The notes beneath the pieces were generated by a model, which saw only the letters and a program-made list of their open reading frames with translations, made no database searches and was not told the origin of the DNA. The translations under genes and the position numbers were made by a program. Positions 1-6,258 of a stretch of 64,000 nt of DNA are shown here, piece by piece; the stretch's first letter is position 1; each line of letters starts with the position of its first letter. Origin of the DNA: Deltaproteobacteria bacterium (GTDB taxonomy: Bacteria; Desulfobacterota; Desulfuromonadia; Desulfuromonadales; Geopsychrobacteraceae); the NCBI GenBank assembly GCA_024280335.1, contig JAJRQI010000069.1, positions 1 to 64,000 on the forward strand, given 5' to 3'.

Positions 1-25
1 ACTTTGTTCAGTAGAGTCTTGATCA

Positions 26-96
26 GCATTGCTTCTCTTTCGTGGAATGGATTGGTTCTCGCAAATCCATCCTAACCCCACTGGGGGAAGCAATGC
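26..96. repeat. Inverted repeat at the left edge
   Basis: The arms GCATTGCTTC (26-35) and GAAGCAATGC (87-96) are perfect complements. A second, inner imperfect stem (ATGGATT against AATCCAT) lies between them. The structure sits just beyond the point where the neighbouring OsmC reading frame loses family similarity, so it may be part of whatever truncated that gene. I do not recognise the element. Confidence 0.5.
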
Positions 97-104
97 TCTA
101 TTTT

Positions 105-479
105 TTACCGCCGCCTACCCACAGATTCTGCGGAGGAGGCGTTAATTCCTTGCGCCGAAGCGTTATAAACAAAGCCGACGCATAAACAAGAGGCCAAGGC
201 ATGTAGTACCGCCTCAACAGCATTTGCGCCATGATCTGCCCCCAACAGAACAGTGGGCTCATCTCCTTCTATCACAAGGGCTTGGGCCCGAGAGCTGTCT
301 TCGGTTTTGGCTCCGTAAAAGTTTTTGAATTCGGTGCGGCAATGCCCACCTTTGATCCATTTTGTTTCTGCCCTAAATTGAAACTTTGCAATATCCGAAT
401 CACCCTTGATCGCTTCAATTGTGCCAATCAGCTGATCAACATTAACACCATTCTTGATATTGGGGACTTCGTTCATCAT
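105..479 (-). pseudogene. OsmC-family protein, C-terminally truncated
   Basis: This 124-residue protein carries the N-terminal half of an OsmC/Ohr-type thiol peroxidase fold. It has a hydrophobic helix with the first redox cysteine (ALASCLCVGF). The similarity stops after the NASAQGIN segment, and about ten unrelated residues follow before the stop. The C-terminal half, which normally carries the second cysteine, is missing. The start at 479 is chosen because an AGGAG-type site lies six bases upstream; an earlier in-frame start would run into the promoter and operator. The gene is divergent from an ArsR-rhodanese regulator, a pairing that suggests a thiol or sulfide stress role. It is probably non-functional. 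A short variant OsmC cannot be excluded. Confidence 0.6.
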
Positions 480-506
480 ACGCTTCTCCTTTGGTTGAAG
501 ATTAAC

Positions 507-535
507 TTGACAGGGTGACAGTCGCATAGTATTCA
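507..535 (+). promoter_or_regulatory. Promoter for the ArsR-rhodanese gene
   Basis: A perfect -35 TTGACA (507-512) is followed after exactly 17 bases by a weak -10, TATTCA (530-535). The -10 lies inside the left arm of the operator palindrome, so a bound repressor would block RNA polymerase directly. The weak -10 lowers confidence. Confidence 0.5.
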
Positions 536-555
536 AAGAATAAATTGAATACTAT
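526..555. promoter_or_regulatory. Operator palindrome, ArsR type
   Basis: The arms ATAGTATTCA (526-535) and TGAATACTAT (546-555) are perfect 10-base inverted repeats around a 10-base AT-rich centre. The palindrome lies between the two divergent genes and overlaps the -10 region. Long AT-rich dyads of this type are typical ArsR/BigR-family sites. Self-repression, with joint control of the divergent OsmC gene, is the natural reading. Confidence 0.7.
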
Positions 556-565
556 GGATGGATTC

Positions 566-1222
566 ATGTCAACCTCAAAACGTCAATTTAAAGATGCCAT
601 TTATGAGCAGTTGGCTCGGATCGGCAAGGGAGTTTCTAGCCCCAAAAGGCTGGAAATTTTGGATTTGCTGTGTCAGACCGAACGTAGCGTTGAAGCCTTG
701 GCCGAAGAAGCGAGTCTTTCTGTCGCTAATACCTCCCGACACCTGCAGGTTTTGAGAGCGGCTCGTTTGGTCGAGGCTGAAAAGAAAGGCCTGTACGTCT
801 TTTATCGACTCGCAGACCCCTCAGTCAGTGAGTATTTTCTGGTCATGAGGAAATTGGCAGAATCCCGTTTGGCCGAAATCAAGCAAATTACACGCAGCTT
901 CTTTTACGAAAAAGATAGTCTTGAACCCGTTGACCGAACAACTCTTATCAGACTCATGCGAGAGGATGCCGTGACGGTCCTGGATGTTCGACCGACCGAG
1001 GAGTACCAGTCAGGCCACCTTCCCGGTGCGGTCTCCATCCCGCTACCAGAACTCAAGCGTCGTCTGGCTGAGTTGCCGCCGGATCAAGAGATCGTCGCTT
1101 ATTGCCGTGGCCCCTATTGTGTTCTGTCTGCCGAGGCGGTTGAACTGCTTCGGGAGGAGGGATTCAACGCGATTCGTTACGAGGAAGGTGTTCTGGACTG
1201 GCAGGTTCATCTCTGCCGGTGA
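566..1222 (+). CDS. ArsR-family HTH regulator fused to a rhodanese domain
   Basis: The 218-residue protein has an ArsR winged helix at residues 1-100, with the recognition helix in the LSVANTSRHLQVL region. A single-domain rhodanese follows at about 115-218. The rhodanese loop CRGPYC places the catalytic cysteine at residue 180 and a second cysteine at 185. Fusions of this type are expected to sense reactive sulfur or thiol stress, with the rhodanese as persulfide carrier. I chose the ATG at 566, preceded by GGATGGA, because two earlier in-frame ATGs (545 and 554) lie in the operator palindrome. The gene is divergent from the OsmC remnant. The effector is not visible in the sequence. Confidence 0.85.
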   Translation: MSTSKRQFKDAIYEQLARIGKGVSSPKRLEILDLLCQTERSVEALAEEASLSVANTSRHLQVLRAARLVEAEKKGLYVFYRLADPSVSEYFLVMRKLAESRLAEIKQITRSFFYEKDSLEPVDRTTLIRLMREDAVTVLDVRPTEEYQSGHLPGAVSIPLPELKRRLAELPPDQEIVAYCRGPYCVLSAEAVELLREEGFNAIRYEEGVLDWQVHLCR

Positions 1223-1240
1223 GCAAAGTCAAATCCATTT

Positions 1241-1440
1241 ATTGTTCCATCACGTTGTAAAAACTATGGACTTTAGTTCAATCCTTTTTCGGTGCTACTC
1301 ATTTTCGTCATTCCCGCGTAGGCGGGAATCCAGTGGTTTTATGAGGCGTGGATCCCCGCATTCGCGAGGATGACGATCTTGACCTTTGATTTTCAGGGAC
1401 TTTCAGTCCCCATCGAACCTATGCACTTTCAGTGCATAGG
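1241..1440. repeat. Hairpin-rich dispersed repeat, copy A
   Basis: The core is an imperfect inverted repeat: CGTCATTCCCGCG..GGCGGGAATCCAG pairs with the rightward GGATCCCCGCATTCGCGAGGATGACG half. It carries the ATTCCC-N8-GGGAAT motif also known from neisserial dRS3 repeats. It is followed by two perfect hairpins with a TTC loop: GGGACT/AGTCCC (1396-1410) and CCTATGCACT/AGTGCATAGG (1418-1440). Related copies lie at 10081-10297, 10298-10474 and 12655-12830. It may act as a transcription terminator for the regulator gene upstream. Confidence 0.8.
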
Positions 1441-1509
1441 TGTTCAGTTCTAAACAGAGGATATACGCAGATCAGTTTTTTCAAATATTCACAACAAAGG
1501 GAGACCAGA

Positions 1510-2691
1510 ATGGCAGACACCGACAAGCAAGGTTTTTCCACCCGTTGTATCCACGCGGGCGAGTCCCTTGATGTGCAGGGCGGGATCCACATGCCGCTCT
1601 ACAATCATTCGACCTTCGCCTTTGAAAATACCGAGAAGCTGCTCGATGTGGTTGAGGGGCGCAATCCTGACGGCAACCTCTACACCCGTTACGGACTCAA
1701 TCCGACCATTCGCGGATTGGAAAAAAAATGCACCGAGCTCGAAGGCGGTGAAGGCTGCCTGGCCTTCAGTTCAGGCATGGCGGCAGAGGCGGCGACATTT
1801 CTCGCCCACTGCAATGCTGGCGATCATATTATCTGCATCGGTGATGTCTACGGTGGAACCTACGATCTGCTCAATGAGAACCTGCCGACCCTCGGCATCG
1901 AGACGACCTTTGTTCTCGGGAATGAACTGGCTGATCTGCCGCAGCAGTTTCGCGCAACCACCAAACTGGTTTTCTTTGAAACGCCGACCAATCCGAACCT
2001 GGAAGTGCTCGATATCCGCAGCATCGCGGCGGTGGCCAAAGAGCAGGGTGCGCTGACGGTAGTCGACAACACCTTCGCCTCGCCGGTCAACCAGCGGCCG
2101 TTTGCGCTGGGCGCGGACATTGTGATACACAGCGCGACCAAATATCTCGGCGGGCACAGCGATCTGACCGGTGGGCTGGTCATCTCCAACGCCGAACTGC
2201 TGGCGCCGATTTGGGTCTGGCGCAAGAATCTCGGCCAGATGATGGCCCCAGAGGTTGCTTTTCTGCTGGCCCGCAGCCTGCGCACCCTGTCGGTGCGGGT
2301 GAAAGCGCAGAATAAGACCGCGCAGCGGGTTGCCGAATTTCTGCAACAGCAACCACGGGTGCTGCGGGTGAACTATCCAGGATTGAAAGACTTTGCTGGA
2401 CATGCTGTCGCCAGCGAGCAGATGAGCGGCTTCGGCGGCATGTTGAGCTTTGTTTTCGACGGTGATGCGGCGGCAACGGCGGCGGTGGTCGACCGGCTGC
2501 AACTCTTCTCGATCGCCGCCAGCCTCGGCGGTGTCGAAAGTCTGGTGACCCAACCGATCACCACCACCCACTATGCCATGCTCCCCGCAGAGCGAGAACG
2601 TCGCGGTATCCCCGACGGCATGGTGCGGCTCTCCATCGGCCTGGAGGATGTCGAAGACCTGATCACCGATCTGCGCCAAGCGCTGGGCTGA
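1510..2691 (+). CDS. PLP-dependent trans-sulfuration enzyme (Cys/Met metabolism family)
   Basis: The 393-residue protein is a full-length member of the cystathionine gamma-synthase / gamma-lyase / O-acetylhomoserine sulfhydrylase family. It has the YTRYGLNPT phosphate-binding segment near the N-terminus, the SSGMAA turn, DNTFASP, and SATKYLGGHSD with the PLP-binding lysine at residue 211. These enzymes make or break C-S bonds in homocysteine, cystathionine or methionine. The exact reaction cannot be read from the motifs; methionine gamma-lyase is an alternative. The ATG at 1510 has an AAGGGAGA site in front; an earlier in-frame ATG at 1432 lies inside the repeat hairpin and is unlikely. It converges with the mer-type operon. 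Confidence 0.85.
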   Translation: MADTDKQGFSTRCIHAGESLDVQGGIHMPLYNHSTFAFENTEKLLDVVEGRNPDGNLYTRYGLNPTIRGLEKKCTELEGGEGCLAFSSGMAAEAATFLAHCNAGDHIICIGDVYGGTYDLLNENLPTLGIETTFVLGNELADLPQQFRATTKLVFFETPTNPNLEVLDIRSIAAVAKEQGALTVVDNTFASPVNQRPFALGADIVIHSATKYLGGHSDLTGGLVISNAELLAPIWVWRKNLGQMMAPEVAFLLARSLRTLSVRVKAQNKTAQRVAEFLQQQPRVLRVNYPGLKDFAGHAVASEQMSGFGGMLSFVFDGDAAATAAVVDRLQLFSIAASLGGVESLVTQPITTTHYAMLPAERERRGIPDGMVRLSIGLEDVEDLITDLRQALG

Positions 2692-2710
2692 GGGGTTTTC
2701 AAGCGGAAGG

Positions 2711-2929
2711 TCATGTTTTTTGCCATTGATGATAGGTTCGCAGGGCCACGATGATCAGGATGACCAACCCCGGCAGCAGCACAAAATCGAGGTAAGGGGT
2801 TATGCTGCTCAGCCCGATCGCTGCCAACAACAGCACCAATGCCGGGCTAAAGCAGCAGAGGGCGACCAGACCGGTGCCCGCGATTGCGGCAAAAAAGCGG
2901 GTGCGTAGTTTGTTGCCGGCGGAACTCAT
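2711..2929 (-). CDS. merF: MerF-like mercury transporter
   Basis: The 72-residue protein has two membrane helices, with a vicinal cysteine pair at residues 25-26 (LVALCCFSP) in the first and the YLDFVLLP segment in the second. This is the pattern of MerF, a small inner-membrane Hg(II) importer. MerF proteins also carry a second cytoplasmic cysteine pair, which is absent here; the chain ends in a basic tail. The start overlaps the stop of the GDCCVxC gene by four bases, so the two are translationally coupled. It is the last gene of the leftward merR-merT operon. Confidence 0.8.
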   Translation of the reverse strand: MSSAGNKLRTRFFAAIAGTGLVALCCFSPALVLLLAAIGLSSITPYLDFVLLPGLVILIIVALRTYHQWQKT

Positions 2930-3132
2930 CCGGCCGCCCGTCGCTGCTGGATCGGCGGGCAGGGAATATCGCCGTAGCTGCAATAAACACAACAGTCTCC
3001 GGATTTCGGCCTGAGCAGTCTGTTACAGTTGCTGCACGGATGGAAAAATTGACAGGCATCGGTCGGCATCCTCAGGGCTTCAGCATGTCCGCAGTGGGGG
3101 CAGGTCAGGGTCGATTCAAGTCGGATGGTCAT
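2926..3132 (-). CDS. GDCCVxC-domain small cysteine-rich protein
   Basis: The 68-residue protein has a zinc-ribbon-like N-terminus (CPHCGH), a middle CSNC pair and the signature GDCCVYCSYGDIPCPP at the C-terminal end. Proteins with this signature are known from mer-type operons, and some homologues replace a cysteine with selenocysteine; here all are cysteine. The likely role is soluble metal or thiol transfer beside the MerT/MerF transporters, but no biochemical function is established. It overlaps merF by four bases and follows the 52-residue [2Fe-2S] protein gene. Confidence 0.75.
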   Translation of the reverse strand: MTIRLESTLTCPHCGHAEALRMPTDACQFFHPCSNCNRLLRPKSGDCCVYCSYGDIPCPPIQQRRAAG

Positions 3133-3183
3133 CAGCTACTCCTTTCTCGCGGCATCCACAACACGGTGGACGTCTCTCAGGCA

Positions 3184-3342
3184 TCAACGCCCCTCCGGGT
3201 GTTTTTCGTTGCAGCGGCAGCTGCCGTTCTTTTTTGCTGCCAGGATTTTTTCCAGAATCCTGCTGCACCCTCCATTCTCCAGAGTATCCCGGCGGATATC
3301 GACTGCGAAATAATTAAAACAGTAGCAGATCTTCTGGTCCAT
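3184..3342 (-). CDS. Small BFD-like [2Fe-2S] / metallochaperone protein
   Basis: This is a 52-residue open frame that is easy to miss. It begins MDQKICYCFNYF, has a CYC pair near the N-terminus, one cysteine in the middle (GGCSRILEKI) and ends with CRCNEKHPEGR. That CxC...C...CxC pattern and the ILEKILAAKKNG helix match the BFD-like [2Fe-2S] domain found in small mer-operon proteins and in the N-terminal part of iron-sulfur CopZ metallochaperones. An AGAAGG-type site precedes the ATG. The gene starts 12 bases after the merT stop and is in the same direction, so it belongs to the operon. A role in cytoplasmic handling of imported metal is inferred. Confidence 0.75.
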   Translation of the reverse strand: MDQKICYCFNYFAVDIRRDTLENGGCSRILEKILAAKKNGSCRCNEKHPEGR

Positions 3343-3354
3343 AATCGCCCTTCT

Positions 3355-3717
3355 TTAAGCGAAGATAATCGGCATAAGCTGCGGCAAGAACAGCATCGTC
3401 AGCGAGATCAGGCTGGCGAGCCAGAGCAGGGCTTTCTGAGTCTTTTTACCCCCCTTGGCGCAGCAGGCAGAATCAACACTGACCGCTTTCGGCTGACGAT
3501 AGGTGAAGTAAAATCCTCCCCCCAGAAACAGCAGGGTCGCAGCCATGAAATAGGGGCGATAGGGATCAAGGTCCACCAGGGCACCGGCGCTGCCGATACC
3601 GAGAAACGCCAACAGCAGTGGACCGATACAGCAGGCCGAGGCGAGGAAACCGGTGGTTATCGCACCGAGCAGGCCGAAACCGAGCAGTGTTTTTTCGCCT
3701 TGCGGGGATGTTTCCAT
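3355..3717 (-). CDS. merT: MerT mercuric ion transporter
   Basis: The 120-residue protein has three predicted membrane helices. The first carries the paired cysteines (LASACCIGPLLL, about residues 29-30), and a cytoplasmic loop carries a second pair (DSACCAKGG, about 84-85). This is the MerT topology, in which Hg(II) is passed from the outer to the inner cysteine pair. No MerP periplasmic partner is present. The ATG at 3717 is preceded by an AAGGAG site. It is the first structural gene after merR, with about 30 bases between them. Confidence 0.9.
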   Translation of the reverse strand: METSPQGEKTLLGFGLLGAITTGFLASACCIGPLLLAFLGIGSAGALVDLDPYRPYFMAATLLFLGGGFYFTYRQPKAVSVDSACCAKGGKKTQKALLWLASLISLTMLFLPQLMPIIFA

Positions 3718-3748
3718 AAAATGAGCTCCTTTTGGATTTCTGTGCTGT

Positions 3749-4165
3749 TCATGGTTCGGACTCCTGCTCCGGATTTTCAGCCAGGGATTCGAGGATCGGA
3801 CAATCACCGTCCCGGTTACCGCATTCATCGACCAGCCCCTGTAGCGCCATCTTCATCTTTTCCAGAGCGGCGATTCTGTTATCCATGTCGGCAATTTTGA
3901 CCTTGGCCCGCCTCTGAACCTCTTCGCAGCTGATCTGCGTATCGAAATAGAAACCGAGCAATTCGCGTATCTCCCGCAGGGAAAAGCCGATCTCTTTGGC
4001 CCGGCGGATGAAGCGAACCTTGCGCACCGTTTCCGGCGGGTAGCGGCGGAAGCCACTGATCGGTTTGGGTGGTTGCTCGATGAGCTTCTGGCGCTCATAA
4101 AAACGGATCGTTTCGACGCCGACGCCGGAGAGTTTGGCGGCATGGCCGATGGTCAGATGATTCAT
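3749..4165 (-). CDS. merR: MerR-family metal-responsive regulator
   Basis: The 138-residue protein has the MerR winged helix at the N-terminus (LTIGHAAKLSGVGVETIRFYE), a dimerisation helix, and three metal-type cysteines at 80, 115 and 122 in the contexts SCEEV, ECGN and GDCPIL. These correspond to the three Hg(II) ligands of MerR, but the last two are seven residues apart rather than the nine usual in well-studied MerR proteins, so metal specificity should be tested. The start at 4165 is preceded by GGGAGAAG; the upstream ATG at 4204 lies inside the operator and is rejected. It is the first gene of the operon, so it controls its own transcription. Confidence 0.85.
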   Translation of the reverse strand: MNHLTIGHAAKLSGVGVETIRFYERQKLIEQPPKPISGFRRYPPETVRKVRFIRRAKEIGFSLREIRELLGFYFDTQISCEEVQRRAKVKIADMDNRIAALEKMKMALQGLVDECGNRDGDCPILESLAENPEQESEP

Positions 4166-4185
4166 TCTCTTCTCCCTGTGTAAAC

Positions 4186-4217
4186 AGCTTAGGTGCCGTA
4201 CCATGGTACGGTGTCAA
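4186..4217 (-). promoter_or_regulatory. MerR-type promoter/operator
   Basis: On the minus strand a perfect -35 TTGACA (4212-4217) is followed by the 16-base palindrome CCGTACCATGGTACGG (4196-4211) and a -10 TAAGCT (4186-4191). The -35 to -10 spacing is 20 bases, longer than the standard 17. Overlong spacing with a dyad between the elements is the hallmark of MerR-family promoters, and the CCGTAC/GTACGG arms match mer operators. It drives the whole merR-merF operon. Confidence 0.85.
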
Positions 4218-4294
4218 GAATAAATTTTAGCCTGAATCGGTGAGGGTGCAAGTGGGTTTAAGATATGGGAACAATCGGCGAATGGCCTCGCGCT

Positions 4295-4376
4295 GCCCAC
4301 AAAGAAGGGCCGCATGAGCCCATCCTTGGGGCTTGACTGACGCCATCCCTGGCGCCAGACACCCTTCTTTGTGGGC
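4295..4376. repeat. Long inverted repeat between merR and a membrane-protein gene
   Basis: Perfect 15-base arms, GCCCACAAAGAAGGG (4295-4309) and CCCTTCTTTGTGGGC (4362-4376), enclose 52 bases that themselves contain smaller dyads. The surrounding 290 bases carry no gene. It could be a bidirectional transcription barrier or a small mobile repeat; no second copy was noticed in the window. Confidence 0.65.
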
Positions 4377-4458
4377 ACCCCGAGGCCAGCGAGCTGAATG
4401 GTTGTGCGATATGTTTAAAATCGGTTGGGGGGGGCTTTATGGGATTTGAAAGGGAGAG

Positions 4459-4908
4459 CTAAAACAGCAGCCGATGGCGTACTTTTTTCGGCGCGTGGGC
4501 ACCGAGCGAAGCGATAAAGAAGACCAGCAGTACGGTTTCTGTCGCGGGGAGAAACCCATGATACGCGGCCCCCAGCAGGAGGATTTTTGCCACGGTGATC
4601 AGCCCCGCGATTTCCCGGAAAATCTGCCGATGGCGCAACCATTCAGTGGCCAGCAGCAAAGCGCCGCTCAGTAGCGCAACCAAGACATAAACCCGCGGTG
4701 GCTCAGGAATGGCATCGAGCAGATAGGCGGCCAGAAAGATCGCTGCACCGATCTGGTGTACCGCTCTGACGAGGATGGAAAGATTGAGAATCCAGTAGGG
4801 ACGCTCGCCGATTCGCCCCATTTTTACGCCGGGTTCAGCAGCGCTTCCGGCTTTATTTCGATTGGTCGGCTCTTGCTGATCCTTCGGTTTTATTTTGTGA
4901 GACATCAT
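4459..4908 (-). CDS. Hypothetical membrane protein
   Basis: The 149-residue protein has a charged cytoplasmic N-terminus (first 35 residues) followed by about four hydrophobic segments, for example AAIFLAAYLL, VYVLVALLSGALLL, LITVAKILLLGAAYHG and VLLVFFIASLGAHAP, and a basic tail. I do not recognise the family. Its ATG overlaps the stop of the Rrf2-type regulator gene by four bases, so it is co-translated with it and is probably a target or partner of that regulator. No catalytic motif is visible. Confidence 0.7.
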   Translation of the reverse strand: MMSHKIKPKDQQEPTNRNKAGSAAEPGVKMGRIGERPYWILNLSILVRAVHQIGAAIFLAAYLLDAIPEPPRVYVLVALLSGALLLATEWLRHRQIFREIAGLITVAKILLLGAAYHGFLPATETVLLVFFIASLGAHAPKKVRHRLLF

Positions 4909-5336
4909 TCTTGCGCAGCGAGCTTGGCGCGCAGACGAGCGCTGTTGAGGGCGGTTTCCAGAGTGATGGTGTCTAGAACCGCCTTGGTGAGATCGTCGAT
5001 CTCCCGGGTAATGCTCTGCAGCTCTTCGATAACCGCTTCACCTGCCTGACCCTTGGGGGTTGGGATGTCGAGCTCGGATTCCAGCGTTTCGAACAGCTCT
5101 ATGATGTCGAGCAATGTGGTGCGATTGACGACCCCGGTAAAACGATAGCCGCCGCCGGCACCACGCACGGCCTGTACCAGTCCCGAGCGGACCAGCGTAC
5201 GCAATATTTTTGCCAGGTGATGGGTGGAAATACCGTATTTATCTGCGATGTCGGTGGCCGAGAGTTGACGCTCGGGGTCGCTGGCCAGTTCGAGTACGGC
5301 ATAGAGTGCAAACAGGCTGGCTTTATGCATTTTCAT
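4905..5336 (-). CDS. Rrf2-family transcriptional regulator
   Basis: The 143-residue protein has the Rrf2 winged helix (ASLFALYAVLELAS...LSATDIADKYGISTHHLAKILRTLVRSGLV), the GAGGGY wing and a C-terminal dimerisation helix. Unlike IscR or NsrR it contains no cysteine at all, so it cannot hold an iron-sulfur cluster by the usual ligands. The signal it senses must therefore be different. It is followed directly by the membrane-protein gene and preceded at 5351 by a GNAT gene in the same direction; the three probably form one operon. Confidence 0.85.
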   Translation of the reverse strand: MKMHKASLFALYAVLELASDPERQLSATDIADKYGISTHHLAKILRTLVRSGLVQAVRGAGGGYRFTGVVNRTTLLDIIELFETLESELDIPTPKGQAGEAVIEELQSITREIDDLTKAVLDTITLETALNSARLRAKLAAQE

Positions 5337-5350
5337 GTCGGAATTCCTGG

Positions 5351-5803
5351 TTAAATGTCGTTCAGCGTTTTTTCCAGTTCGATATAGCGCCCGGTCCGCA
5401 AACCCTGGCTGCGGAAAAACGACAGCGTCAGTTTGTTCTCTCGATCGACCATTGTCCGTACGGTGGTGACCCCCGTCTTTTTCAGCCGTTGGCAGATCTC
5501 ATTCAACATCAGTTGACCGACCCCCGTCTCCCGGGCTTCTGGTGATACGCTTAAGGCGAAGACCCAGCCGCAGGGGGGGGAGCCAAACTCCCAGGCGCGT
5601 ACTTCACCGACGATGAAACCGATGACCTCGCCACTTTTTTCGGCGACGAGAAAAAAACCGCCATCCCTGCCGATCGTTACGTAGCGGTCAAAGATCCCGC
5701 GCCAATAAGCAGGTTTTTCCTCAGGATCGCCGACAAAATCCAATCCGGTCACGGCATCAAAATCAGCCGGTACGGCATTGCGGATGGTGACTTGCTCTGT
5801 CAT
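5351..5803 (-). CDS. GNAT-family N-acetyltransferase
   Basis: The 151-residue protein shows a single GNAT domain. It begins with the usual beta strand (VTIRNAVPADFDAVTGLD), has the acetyl-CoA-binding region VFALSVSPEARETGVGQLML (a variant of the R/Q-x-x-G-x-G/A motif), and ends with the FFRSQGLRTGRYIELEK motif typical of small-molecule or protein N-acetyltransferases. The substrate is unknown. The start is the ATG at 5803, with GGGA upstream. It lies 14 bases ahead of the Rrf2 gene in the same direction. Confidence 0.8.
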   Translation of the reverse strand: MTEQVTIRNAVPADFDAVTGLDFVGDPEEKPAYWRGIFDRYVTIGRDGGFFLVAEKSGEVIGFIVGEVRAWEFGSPPCGWVFALSVSPEARETGVGQLMLNEICQRLKKTGVTTVRTMVDRENKLTLSFFRSQGLRTGRYIELEKTLNDI

Positions 5804-6258
5804 ATCAATTCCCAATCGGCCGTAAATTCTCTACAGAAGTTCATGGATCGGTAAACTTGGTATTGTGGTACCATAAACACTTCTTGCGCCGCAAGTTATT
5901 TTGAAATTCAGGTCGCAAGCGGTGTGGGTGAAAAGATGAAAAAGGGTGAGGCTGCATGGAGATATCGGAATATCAGCAGTCAGCAGCTTGCTGTTCAATA
6001 GCACAAAACACCTGAGTTGAGTTGCTGAAATCAGCTGTTGTAGATGTTTCAACCTGCCCTTCTTGCTTGCATAGTGTTGAAATCGAGTGTTAAAATAACA
6101 CCGTTCTAAAAAAACTGAGTTTTATCCTCCGGTCGATACGGATTTCGTCAATTTACAGCAAGGTTTTAAAGAACGATTCAGGAGAATGGGCTGAGGTCCA
6201 TCCGTCAGCTAGACTGTAAAGTACTGCTTTGATGTAAATGATCAGGAAGAGGGAGCCC
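5804..6258. other. Gene-free region upstream of the sigma-54 activator gene
   Basis: I see no convincing gene in these 455 bases. The region is AT-rich. It includes a perfect dyad GTGTTA-AAA-TAACAC at 6087-6101, a plausible regulator-binding site ahead of the activator gene, and a second partial copy of the GTGTTGAAAT motif just upstream. A short leftward open frame here has no codon bias and no ribosome-binding site. Confidence 0.5.

Noticed and set aside
26-152. Integron attC-like site near the OsmC remnant
   Set aside because: The arms are present, but the conserved RYYYAAC/GTTRRRY core pairs are not, and no integrase is seen.
2884-3900. A 338-codon rightward open frame across the mer genes
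   Set aside because: It is antisense to merT, merR and the small cysteine genes, which have clear motifs; its translation has no family character.
5831-6052. Small leftward open frame ahead of the activator gene
   Set aside because: No ribosome-binding site, no codon bias, no family motif.
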